Source: Orychophragmus violaceus (lineage: Eukaryota > Streptophyta > Magnoliopsida > Brassicales > Brassicaceae). From it: 64,000 nucleotides of DNA. The position numbers were made by a program, and so were the translations under genes. Shown here piece by piece: positions 1-9,717 of this stretch. The notes under the pieces were generated by a model. It made no database searches. It worked only from the letters and a program-made list of their open reading frames with translations, and had not been told where the DNA came from. The stretch spans positions 109,099,994-109,163,993 of the forward strand of contig CM058233.1 of NCBI GenBank assembly GCA_030180135.1, in the 5' to 3' direction. The first letter of the stretch is position 1. The number at the start of each line of letters is the position of its first letter.

Positions 1-3000
1 GTAACGGACCACAATCCATCCAAAAAATGATGTGGTTGAGTCCGTAGTTGATTTAATCTGAAACAACTATAGTATTTTTTTCAAATGGTTTGAATAGTAA
101 CAACGAGAATACATGGATATACACGTAAATACAGGTAAATGATTACATTACATTAAAATAAAATAAAAGTAAAGAGATTTCTTTGTTATATCAAAAAAAG
201 GAAAAAGGAATTATGAGAAGAAAAGGAAAATATTACCAGAAAAGATCAACCTCATTAGTACGGACAAACTGGGGGGTCCACTTTTTCCCTCTTTCATCCA
301 CCAATGCCCTTTCGTTTCCCCTCTTACCTCGTATTGTCATCTCACGCTCCGTTCATACGCGAGTGTTCCTCAATCCTTCTCTCCGGCCGCGCGTGTTCGC
401 CACCAGATCGAATTCGAGACGCCGCTTTATTTCTTCTGACCACAACGCTGGAGCCAACTGTACATATGATATTGTAATAAGATTGGATTGTTAGATTTGT
501 ATATTTTGTGCCAAAAATCGTCATTCTTGACATCATCTCCATCATTTTATATTCTTAAAAAATCCAAAAATCATATTTTAAAAAAGAGAAATCTCTACAA
601 TAATCAATAAGGAAATAAAATTTAAAATAAATTATAAGAGAAAACAAAGTAAGTGGAAAAAATACAGAAAAAATAGAGAAAGATGAAGGAGAAGGACTTG
701 TGTCGGAAAGGGAAACATACAATTTTATTTCGTTGTTGGGTCCAGAGGAAAAGAATGTGTGGCTATCAAAATTTTATTTTGTGAGGTTGCCACCTCACTA
801 CGCACTTTGTTAATTTACCACCGAGTTATTATTATTTTTTTCCTAGTGATAACTACTTTCTTTTTTAAGGAATGGAGTAGGAATCCAAGAGTATGGTGTT
901 TTCAATGTATTTTTAAAAATGTTTATATAAACTTCGTCACATGTTTCAGATTTTCCAAAAATTATATGAAGTTGTCACATATAATATCTATTTTTTTGGT
1001 TGGCAACCTCATGTATCTTTTCTACAATTTTATTTATTCTAAAGTCTATAAATGTTTATTTTGATGCTACAATAAAACAAGTGAAATGTTAAAGTGCTGA
1101 TAGCGTAATAATTAAGATTTGGGAAAATAGCACAAAATATGCATTGTTACAAATATAACAATCACCAAAATAATATTTATTAAAGGGATAAAAATTAAAT
1201 TAACTCTAATCCTAAACCTTAAATATTAAACCTTAAATATTAAATACTAAATCCTAAACACTAAATAATAAATATTAAACCCTAAATAATAAATACTAAA
1301 TTCTAAGCTCTAAATAGTAAATATTAAATCCTGAATGATATAATTCTATAAAAATATTTGTAATCCAAATAATACTAAATATGTCAATTATTTCTTTTGA
1401 TTATATATTTACGACAATATATGTTTTGTGTTATTTTATACATTTTCTCTAAATATTTTCGGATTCAAACCATTTTGATACAATTTTTTTATGTTTCAAA
1501 TGAGAATTTCCAAAAATTAACTTTTGATTTGAAGGGATTATGAGAATAAAGCATGGAACTTCTACATAATTCATAAAAACAGTGAAACATGCCATAATAT
1601 CTTGAACCTAGCTCCTAAAAAGCATTTTACATGGGACACGTTGTACATATTTTGAGTGGACTAAGATAACAAACATTCCAATAATGGCTTTCGTTGAACA
1701 TGTTGCTTTCCTCAAGTGGAAACTACTGCTCTTCTCTCTCTACGTCCCACTATCTCTCTTTTTTTTTTTCGCTGAAGGATTATATTCATTCAAAATGTTA
1801 CCAAATCATTACAAGACTGAAGCCGGCGGGTACAACGGATCAACCCCCAGAGACAAAAGCCGGCGGATAAATGGATAATCCCCGGAGACTAAACGTAAGC
1901 ATAATAAAGTAGCAAAGACAATTAGAATTCAAACAAGGACCAAATCAAAATCCTAAACCACCCATACTGAAGCATCCATTGCGAGACGAGAGAGGATAGG
2001 AGAGCAGCATCCCTATATATTTATACACATACCCATATGCATTATTATTAGCATCTAGAAGCTTGTCTTGTTAGAGATGTGATATGTCTCTGGCTTAATC
2101 TTATAGATACATAATCATATCTCTATGTACACAATATATATATATACATATATAATGTTCCAGAAAACAAAAGCATATGTATGTATATGCCTTTGTATGT
2201 CAATAATAATTAAAGCCCACGGCCCACTTTACAGAGAGATACTCTGTCTCTTACATCTCTTTCCAACAAAATAGGCCCACAAAGGACCATTATTATTCCC
2301 AATTCACCCCGTGAATTTTCATATTTTTTAACTACAACAAATGTGCCCAAATAAAACAAAAATAAAATTATACTCTCTCGTTATGCGACATATATGATAC
2401 GACAAAAATGTACTAAAAGAAGAGTTAGTATTGAATGTAATATTGCTGGAAAAAAAGAATGTGATATTAAGTATAAGTACAATAGATACCGTACGAGATC
2501 ATTTCTACAATCTTTAGAAACTTAAATTTGATGTCGAAAACAAACATAAGCTTTTTTTTCTTTCTAGGAAATAAATACAGATTACATTCACACAAGCCAC
2601 AACGATGTCACATGTAGTCATGTAGATATTAGTATGCCTAGTACATTAACCAAAACATAAATAAAAAATAATCAATGCCTATATCTACCTCAACCTACTT
2701 GCCTATGTGTTCACATAGTGTGGACGAGTAACAATGAATTCATTTTCTTAGTACATAATTGAATTTCATAAAACTTTATAATGAATTATTCCGAAAGTAT
2801 GTCATAAATGGTATGGAAAATATCATCTACTCGAGCTTAAATGTTGTATTTTTTGGAACTAGAACTTAAATGTTGACACGCAGCATCATATAGTATGTAT
2901 GCATTAATATATCAGACTAGTATTTTGGATTTACTAGCGTGATTTTGAATGCAAATCAAAACTGTGCATCTTGTTGGGTAATGGGTACATAACTACATAT

Positions 3001-3090
3001 CGTGATAATACTATACTCATCAGCCACTGACATAACATGAATAATATTATATACATAAAACGTTATTATTTATTTAGGAGATAAAGATTA
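1..3090. other. AT-rich intergenic DNA, no gene recognised
   Basis: I see no coding region with recognisable family motifs here on either strand. The open frames are short and of low complexity. The only internal structure I can point to is a degenerate CCTAAA/TAAATA-type simple repeat at about 1199-1335. Confidence 0.6.
1199..1335. repeat. Degenerate AACCCTAAA/AAATATTAAA simple repeat
   Basis: The stretch repeats variants of 'aaaccctaaa', 'aaaccttaaatatt' and 'aaatactaaatcct' about a dozen times. It resembles a decayed interstitial telomere-like repeat (plant telomere unit CCCTAAA), but the units are irregular. Ordinary AT-rich slippage is equally possible. Confidence 0.45.
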
Positions 3091-3333
3091 ACAACTAAGC
3101 TCATATCCAGAGGTTTTAGGTATGTCTTATTTTAAATTTGCAATCTTGGAATCGCAATCAAGTCTGAGTTCAACGAACGTGGAAAACATCGGACAGTATC
3201 GATATGAATCTCGTTTTGTGAGGTTGTCCAAATATCCTCAAGTAGGATCCGTTCAATGTGATATTTTATTATCGTTTCAATGTGGGGGCCATGTGAGCCA
3301 GCTGGTAATGGATACTTCTTGATGGACGTTTTT
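3091..3333. other. Unassigned low-copy-looking stretch
   Basis: The base composition is less AT-rich than its surroundings, and a 66-codon frame at 3122-3322 (+) is open. I recognise no domain in it, and it abuts a transposon end at 3334. I do not call it a gene. Confidence 0.3.
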
Positions 3334-3650
3334 CACTACAAAAAAATATGGCCATTACCGACAGAATTACGGACGTCAATAAATTCATTAAAAATTACCG
3401 ACGATAAACTGACAGAAAGTTTTCGACGGTATATCGTGTAATGGAAAATAAGATAAACGAAGGGTAAATCACGGAATAGGTTGGTGACAAATTAATAGTT
3501 AGGTTAATTATAGAGAGGAGAACACAAAAAAAAAAATCTAAAGAGACGACAAAAAGGGAAATAGGGAAACACGTTAATGTACAAATATAGTAAGGAGTCA
3601 GGAACTTAGGTACGATGTCCATACGTTTTGCGGTCCAAAAACTTTCCATT
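3334..3650. mobile_element. CACTA (En/Spm)-type transposon end remnant
   Basis: The sequence starts CACTACAAAAAAAT, the canonical CACTA-superfamily terminus. Subterminal motifs follow (ttaccgacag, ttaccgacgat, tttcgacgg). CACTA elements carry such short subterminal repeats as transposase binding sites. I found no matching inverted terminus downstream, so this is probably one end of a decayed element. The right limit is a guess. Confidence 0.5.
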
Positions 3651-5135
3651 TTTGTAAATCTTTGAAATCAACCCCACTTGGTTCTCCGAAACATCCTTTG
3701 ACACCGACGACACACACAAACAATTTGTTTTTTAATTATGTTTTAATAAATTTGGTACTATTTCGAAAAAGCACAACCAAATATTAGTACTACGGTCCCA
3801 TTTGCAATAATTCACGTTGGTTAATGGAGGGACCAACGAATTATTCCGACTTTTTAAGTTTTCACCAATATGGGAATCATTTCCTTTTTCACTTTGAATT
3901 TGCTTTTCATTTGTTTCGATGTTTCAGACAAATTAGTGATGGACGATAGATCGGGCATAACTGAGGTTAAGGCAAAGAGATTCTTTCGTTTTAAAGCCTG
4001 AAGAAAATATCTCAAGGGTAGTTGAGAAGTAACATTTTAAAACCACAAGTTTTAAAATACAATAAACTGCTGAGTTTCACTAAAATAGCATATTTTATAT
4101 TTCGTTTTAGAGGAACAGATTTGCTTGTAAAATGATATGAAAGAACGGACGTGGATTGACAAAAAAAAAGACTTTAATCTAATTTTAATCTAATGGTTAA
4201 TTAATCTAATGAGAAAAGTTTTCTCAACCTTAAACTCAAACGGTATACAAAATATATAGTTTTGAGTTCATTGTCTAGGCATCAAAAATTTTGTATGTGT
4301 CATATAACAATTAGTTCATATTGTGTCTCGGATTCAAATCACCCTTGATACGAATAATTACTCTTTAAATAGGAGTTTTCAAATGTTGTTTTCGGATCTG
4401 AGAGAGATTATAAGTTTAAGGTTCGAAATTTTCACTATTTACAAAAAATAACAAAAAAACAATTAATTTGTATATCGTGATTATATGTATTTTGAATTAT
4501 TTAGCAAATCCCCTATAAATTATACATTTGTCCACTAAATTATTCTTTTCATATATGATAGGGATCAATGTTTTATGTAAGAGATATATGTCAATTTATT
4601 TATTATCATTTTTTTTAAATTGAAAGCACATAGATTTAATATGATATTAGAGTTTGATCTACGTCGTTCAACTCGATCCATCCCAAATATTAGTTCATCG
4701 ATCTTTATCTAAGCATTTCAAGATTAATGACCAGATGTCATTATTTCGAAAGGTTTTAAAACATAAAATATATCAAAATTTTGAAATAATCATGCATAAT
4801 ATATAAGAGATATGGTCATTTATCACCAGTTAATTTTGAGTTAGTAGCTCACACATTAGTATACACGAACACTTATGGACTAAGGCTTTAGCTATATCTG
4901 TTGGGTTAATTGAAATAGGGTTCGACTCTACAATTTTTTTATACCTAGCGTGAGGTTAAATGGCCTTGACGAAAAACGACATCGATGTGTCTTTTTACTA
5001 GTTTAGTCTGTAAACTGGTTAGTATCCACTTTTGTACACTTTTGTATACAAAAGTATAAGGGACCTAAGCCTAAACCTACTCATGGAGGTTAGGTCGGTT
5101 TGGTTTGGATGCTTATGAGCCAATCGTTGTTGCTG
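3651..5135. other. AT-rich intergenic DNA, no gene recognised
   Basis: No coding region, RNA gene or clear transposon end is recognised. A tRNA-B-box-like string at about 4330 is too isolated to interpret. Confidence 0.55.
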
Positions 5136-5837
5136 CTAGTTGGGCTTATTTCTTGATTTGTTGTCTTTGGACTCCACATCTAGTAATGGGCCAACTAACA
5201 CCACTCAAATATATTTGGTTTCCTTTGTTTTCAAATACTTTAATTCGGCTTCTCTCTTTGTAGTGGAGAAAGATGAGAGCAACTTGATCACATGGTTGCA
5301 TAAAGACATAAAATATCAATGTTATGATGACCTTGTCTCTCATTCGTTGCAAGATAGCACGCTCAATTGTGAAATGATCAAAAAGAACTTCTTATCTCAC
5401 CCCCTGAAATCTTGTTTACTGGTTTCTTGCTTATCTAATAGGTAGTGGAAGTACATAAAATGCCCATGTTCCCTGAGGTTGACAGCACCTGGAAAGTATG
5501 TGGCCCTCTCGTTTCCCTGGTTCACATTATCAGCAGTAGATAGTTTTGCTAGTTGATGCAGTTATCATTGCACATAAATTCAGCTCAGTTCCTTTTACAA
5601 AGTTATGTTAATGTTACATTCAGTTCCATAGTTTGAGTAGACTGAATTCTTTGCAAGTGGAATCAATTTTGGCATGATGAAACTTCTCAAATGAAATGTT
5701 TTCTCTCGTTTTTGTACCTTGTAATGTTCTTGTCTGGATCCGATAAAAGCTACTGAGCAAAACCAATGGGAGGCTTGTTGGAGATTTAATGACACCAGCT
5801 CCACTTGTTGTTGAGGAAAATACAAACCTCGAAGATG
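5136..5837 (+). pseudogene. CBSX1-like (tandem CBS-domain protein) exon relics
   Basis: Three separated pieces read in order as parts of a plant plastid CBSX protein. At 5136-5210 the reading is LVGLIS, then DLLSLDSTSSNG after an apparent 5-nt deletion. At 5466-5495 it is MFPEVDSTWK, followed by a GT donor-like gtatgtgg. At 5747-5837 it is KLLSKTNGRLVGD followed by LMTPAPLVVEENTNLED. The last piece is the start of the second CBS domain; CBSX proteins bind adenosine nucleotides and regulate thioredoxins. The first CBS domain and the rest of the second are missing, and the frame is broken, so this is a decayed copy with introns still between exons. It lies next to the RAP2.10-like gene, with the Athila element inserted between them. 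From memory CBSX1 is the neighbour of RAP2.10 in A. thaliana, so this is probably the lost syntenic copy rather than a retrocopy. Confidence 0.72.
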
Positions 5838-6634
5838 ATCAAACTAGGGAACTATTATCAAACTATTCAACATAGTTTTTTAGATACGTGTCATCTCATC
5901 GGCTTTTTAGGCCTCAAAACTACAGTTTACGTATGCGCCCTGTTTCATCCGCAGTTCTTTGGAATAGCCAAATGGAGCATGTAGAACAACTGGATCGAAC
6001 TTTGAGTGTGATACAGTCATGTCCCGTTTCTTTACCATTACACCAAAAACATTTGATTTATTCAACATAGTGTGTAGAGAGGAAATCAACAATGATCAAG
6101 CTATATCCAGAGAATAAGAGAAAATTAAACCGAGTATTCAACATTGTACCTTGTATTAGAATTATTATATAGACCCGTAACTTGTATTACAAGAAATCCA
6201 AATCTAGAAGCATCAAAGATCTCTTATATAGGCCACAAGGAACTCAACTTTTGTTGAACTCTTTCTGGTAGTTACTTTCTTTTTCTACAGAATCAGCTTC
6301 TCTCGTTTGTTTGATGGGTTAGGTTATCAGATTCTTTGGGTATATGATTCTCATCCAATTATGCTTTAGAAATTTTATTTATTTAAACAAAAAATGTTTC
6401 CTACTTTCTACATTTGGTTAACCACCAAAGTAACAACCTTTTAAGGTTTTTTAATTGAGTTTTGGCTCAACCAAAAATATATTCCACTCCTTTCGTCCGT
6501 ATGAACTTAAATGAGCTTCAATTTCAGTTGAGCAACATTTTCCTATTGTATTTTTTTTTTTAACATGGAGGCTGAAGATTTAGTTATTCTGTTTTTTTTG
6601 GGTTCAAAGATTAACTTATTAATTTATATTGGAA

Positions 6635-6924
6635 TTGATCGGTAAGCTATTGGTAAGCTGCACAATACTAGAACTGCGTTTAAAAATCTGATTCTATTTT
6701 TCTTATCAATTATAAAAATTGGTGGATAGAAAAAAATGCAAAATACAGAATTTGCATTTCGCCTAAAAAATACAAAAAATAAAATTTAAATAAATTATTT
6801 ATGAAATTAAGTTTTTATATTTTTTTTTATTGGTAGTATGCGGAATAGCGGAATTGTGTTTAAATACAATATTTGCGAAACTGCATTTTAAACACAATTT
6901 CACCATTCGATACTTACCAATCAA
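6635..6924. mobile_element. MITE-like element with TTGATYGGTAAG termini
   Basis: The left end ttgatcggtaag and the right end cttaccaatcaa are inverted repeats with one mismatch. The interior carries gcgtttaaa / tttaaacac palindromic blocks. The same termini and interior words occur at 45192-45489, so this is a dispersed non-autonomous family. I could not identify a target-site duplication, so the superfamily is left open. Confidence 0.5.
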
Positions 6925-7330
6925 AGTCATTATCAAGAATTTCCATGATATATCTAGTTAATAAAAAAAACAAGTTGCAATTATTATTTTTTTTTAAAAA
7001 AGAAGAGAGTTAGTTGCAAGGTCATGCTCATCATTAGCTGTCCAAGGAAACTGCAAAATAATCAAAGCTTTTGTCGTGGCGATCTTATAAAAGCAATTGT
7101 ATCTGATTTTTCACTGATTTGGAGAAAATAATAGTGTAATAAAACGGATTGATTGACTAGAAAGTGTAAACTGTTTTTAACAGTTGGTCAAGTTTCACGT
7201 CTTCGCTCGCATTTGAGAAAGAAAAACACACATTCCTAACCAGTCTTTTCAAACACAAGACCATTAATTAACAAAACATGAACAAGTTTTTTAATACAGA
7301 GTTTTTAAAGATAGATTATAAAACAGATGG

Positions 7331-7660
7331 CAACAAATAAATATTTAAAGATTGATTTCAAATTCGTGGAAAATTTAAAATATCTAGAGATAAATACTAA
7401 ATGTGTAATGTCCTAATGATAATATAAACTGGTTAGTTTTTTGTCCATTTAAATCGGATTATCTAAAACTGATTTCGGGTTGGTATAAATATCTAAAGAC
7501 TGATTCTAAATTTGTAGGAAATCTAAAATATCTAGAAATAAATTATAAATATATAGTGGTCTAATGGTAATACAAATGAGTTGTTTTTTGTATCCCATAT
7601 ACAATACTCTTTTAATTCGAAATGTTAATCTTTAAATTGAATTATCTAAAAATTGATTCC
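7331..7660. repeat. Diverged tandem repeat, about 150-bp unit
   Basis: The order 'atttaaagattgattt...aaatatctagagataaat...ctaatgataatataaa...ttagttttttgt' at 7343-7450 recurs at 7490-7595 as 'tctaaagactgattct...aaatatctagaaataaat...ctaatggtaatacaaa...ttgttttttgt'. A third partial start lies at about 7640. The copies are clearly diverged. Confidence 0.5.
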
Positions 7661-8109
7661 GAACTCGTAGAACTTAACAAAAAAACAAATAAAAATAAAA
7701 AACCCAAAATGATTTTAGTAGTTGTGATAATATTAGGGATAGAGAGTGAGAAAGCTTTAGTTGTTAAGATCGGACAAGTTGAAGAAGACCCACTTACCAT
7801 ATTTGCTTTGTAGGACACTCTTTGTCTGCAACTCGAAACACTCACTTCTATTTACTTTAAGTCTCCTGCTTCTTCTTCTGCTGCTATTCACTCACCGCCG
7901 TGTTTCCATCCGAATTTTAATATTGTATATATAACATCATCCAACTCATACTATAACTGTACTTGAGTGTTGAAACCAAACTGAATTTATAAAAAAAAAA
8001 AATAAAAACCGAATATCAAGTTGAATCAAATGTTCGGGATGAAGTGGTCGAGTGCTAACGGACGGATTCTGAACGCTAACACGTTTCGGATTCGATTCAC
8101 CTCATGCGC

Positions 8110-8114
8110 AAAAC
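8110..8114. repeat. Target-site duplication, left (AAAAC)
   Basis: Five bases abut the TG of the 5' LTR and are repeated exactly after the CA of the 3' LTR at 21781-21785. This is the 5-bp duplication expected of a Ty3/gypsy integrase and proves a single insertion event. Confidence 0.9.
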
Positions 8115-8370
8115 TGATATGTCTATATTTTCATGCATTTAAGTTAGTGTTTGTTCTTGATTCATCTTCTTTTCCTTGTCTTGTTCCCTTCCTTTGTTGT
8201 TTCTTTGTGTTGCATTTAGAGTTTAGGCATCTAGGACTAGGAGTTTGTGTTTTGGTTTGTTTTGGTGTGTTCTAGGTTGTTTTTAGGTGCAAAAGGAGTT
8301 GATGCGGGAGCTTGGAGCATTGGGAGATGATGAATTGAGGAAGAGTACAAGACTTGGCCGAGTAGAGTTA

Positions 8371-8596
8371 CTCGCGGTTTGGCTCGCGGCCGAGGAGCAA
8401 ACCGCGAGAGACGAACAAAACAGGCCGAGCATCATCGCGGTTTGGCTCGCGGCCGAGGAGCAAACCGCGAGAGCACCCAGTCGCGAGAGTGAATGACTCG
8501 CGGTCTAGCTCGCGGTGAAGGACAGACCGCGAGGATCGACCGTTTCCAGAGCGTACAACATCGCGGTTTGGCTTGCGGTCTACCCCAAACCGCGAG
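8371..8596 (+). repeat. Hairpin array in 5' LTR U3 (4 units, 63-bp period)
   Basis: Units lie at 8371-8408, 8434-8471, 8497-8533 and 8560-8596, with starts exactly 63 bp apart. Each is an imperfect palindrome with 5' arm (C/A)TCGCGGTYT, a central extra TCGCGG or TTGCGG copy, and 3' arm ARACCGCGAG. In the third unit both arms change together (GGTCT with AGACC instead of GGTTTG with CAAACC), which preserves pairing. The function is unknown. It could be an RNA structure, a CpG-dense control region or both. Confidence 0.9.
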
Positions 8597-8649
8597 CCTG
8601 CCCAAAATTTGTTGACCGACGATGCTTTGACCAATTTCACCCAGTGGAT

Positions 8650-8685
8650 CCGGGTCAACACCCGGTTTGTCCCGGGTTGACCCGG
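8650..8685 (+). repeat. Conserved U3 hairpin just upstream of the TATA-like site
   Basis: CCGGGTCAAC at 8650-8659 pairs perfectly with GTTGACCCGG at 8676-8685. The 3' LTR copy is at 20828-20863. Element 2 keeps a 9-bp version (50894-50902 with 50921-50929). Conservation in an otherwise diverged U3 suggests a role. Confidence 0.7.
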
Positions 8686-9605
8686 TTCGTGTTACTGTTC
8701 ATTTATAAGCCAAAAACCCTTATTTTTGGGAGGTTAAGCTTGTTTTTGGTTCTAAGTTCTTGTAAGACAAAAGTTTAATATTTTCTTAATCTAAGACTTG
8801 TTTTGTTTTGATTCTTCATCTCTTTTCTTTAATCATACACAAATCATCATGCTTAACATCTTTCTTATGGATTTTGTTGGGCTAAGCATGATTTGTGAGT
8901 AGTTTCATTCAAGGATTATGGGTTAGGTAGATTAGAGCCATTTAGAGTGAATCAAGGATGTTTAAAGCTTATTTATGATTGATCTCACCCTTCTAGATAT
9001 GCTTAGTGCTAGATTATCCATGATCAAGTTAATCTAGATCCTTAGGCTTTTGTTGCACACCAAGTGTTTGATGAAATGCAAGTTAGAGTCTTCTAGGGAA
9101 TTTTCATATTCTAGCTCATGAGAATGAATGTTTAGAATGATTATTAGCTTATGGAACTTGATTGTTAATGCTTGCCTTGTCTTATTTCACAAATGAGAAT
9201 TTGATCTTGAAATGTGATTAGGGAAAGTGATTAGTACCAAGAAATTGGATTAGTCAATTGTTAGTGTTCCTAGCTTGGGATTTGCTTCTTGATTGATTGT
9301 TTAGGCATCCTTGTTAGCTCTAGATGGTTCTAATCATTGACCTTAGCCCATAAGCCTTGTCTTCTTTATTTGATTATCTTTGTTTGATCTTGATTAGTGA
9401 TCCTTTGCTTGATTGATTGTTTAGTCTTTGTTAAATTGTTTAGAATGGTTATGATCTCAGTTTGAACTGGTATAACTTGGCTTTTAAGGTTGGGTGAATT
9501 CTTTTTGGTCTTTTTCACTCCCAAATTGGTTCGATATCTCAAGACTACGCGATCAGCTTGAGGGATTGATACCTCGGGAATTAGATTAAATTCTTGTTAT
9601 CAATT

Positions 9606-9618
9606 TGGCGCCGTTGCC
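9606..9618 (+). other. Primer-binding site, tRNA-Asp type
   Basis: TGGCGCCGTTGCC begins three bases after the 5' LTR. It is complementary to the 3' end of plant tRNA-Asp (...GGCAACGGCGCCA), the primer reported for Athila elements. Minus-strand DNA synthesis would start here. Confidence 0.85.
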
Positions 9619-9717
9619 ATTTTGGGAACTTGGAAAGATCAATTCGATTTCCTTTCCTATTTAGATCAAGTTTTGGTTACTAATTTTGCTTCTTCATCTC
9701 TCTTTGATGTCAGGTGC

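Larger units (their letters stand above)
5838..8109. other. Intergenic DNA with repeat debris, no intact gene
   Basis: This contains a MITE-like unit (6635-6924) and two to three diverged tandem copies of a repeat of about 150 bp (7331-7660). A 5888-6090 stretch is less AT-rich but has no recognisable product. No functional gene is seen. Confidence 0.55.
8115..9602 (+). repeat. Athila element 1, 5' LTR
   Basis: The LTR starts TGATATGTC and ends CTTGTTATCA, just before the primer site. It is 1488 bp long and collinear with 20293-21780. The U3 part carries four GC-rich hairpins (8371-8596), then a separate perfect 10-bp-stem hairpin (8650-8685), then a TATA-like atttataagc at 8701-8710 that probably fixes the U3/R boundary. 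The remainder is AT-rich R/U5 without an ORF; the short GC-rich open frames are by-products of the hairpin repeats. Confidence 0.95.

Noticed and set aside
183..494. 103-codon frame at the window start
   Set aside because: Composition is random-like, with no recognisable domain and no neighbouring exons.
8371..8596. Regularly spaced repeats with unique spacers, CRISPR-like at first sight
   Set aside because: The DNA is plant nuclear, the units are imperfect hairpins inside an LTR, the spacers are partly conserved between arrays, and no cas genes exist. It is a retrotransposon repeat.
8287..8778. GC-rich open frames in the LTRs on both strands (also at 20465-20956, 51079-51483, 63562-63966)
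   Set aside because: They arise from the low stop-codon content of the GC-rich hairpin repeats, sit in U3, and have no family resemblance.
9622..9717. N-terminal extension of gag upstream of the ATG
   Set aside because: No ATG occurs in this stretch in frame, and an acceptor-like site sits just before the ATG at 9718. Element 2 shows the same.
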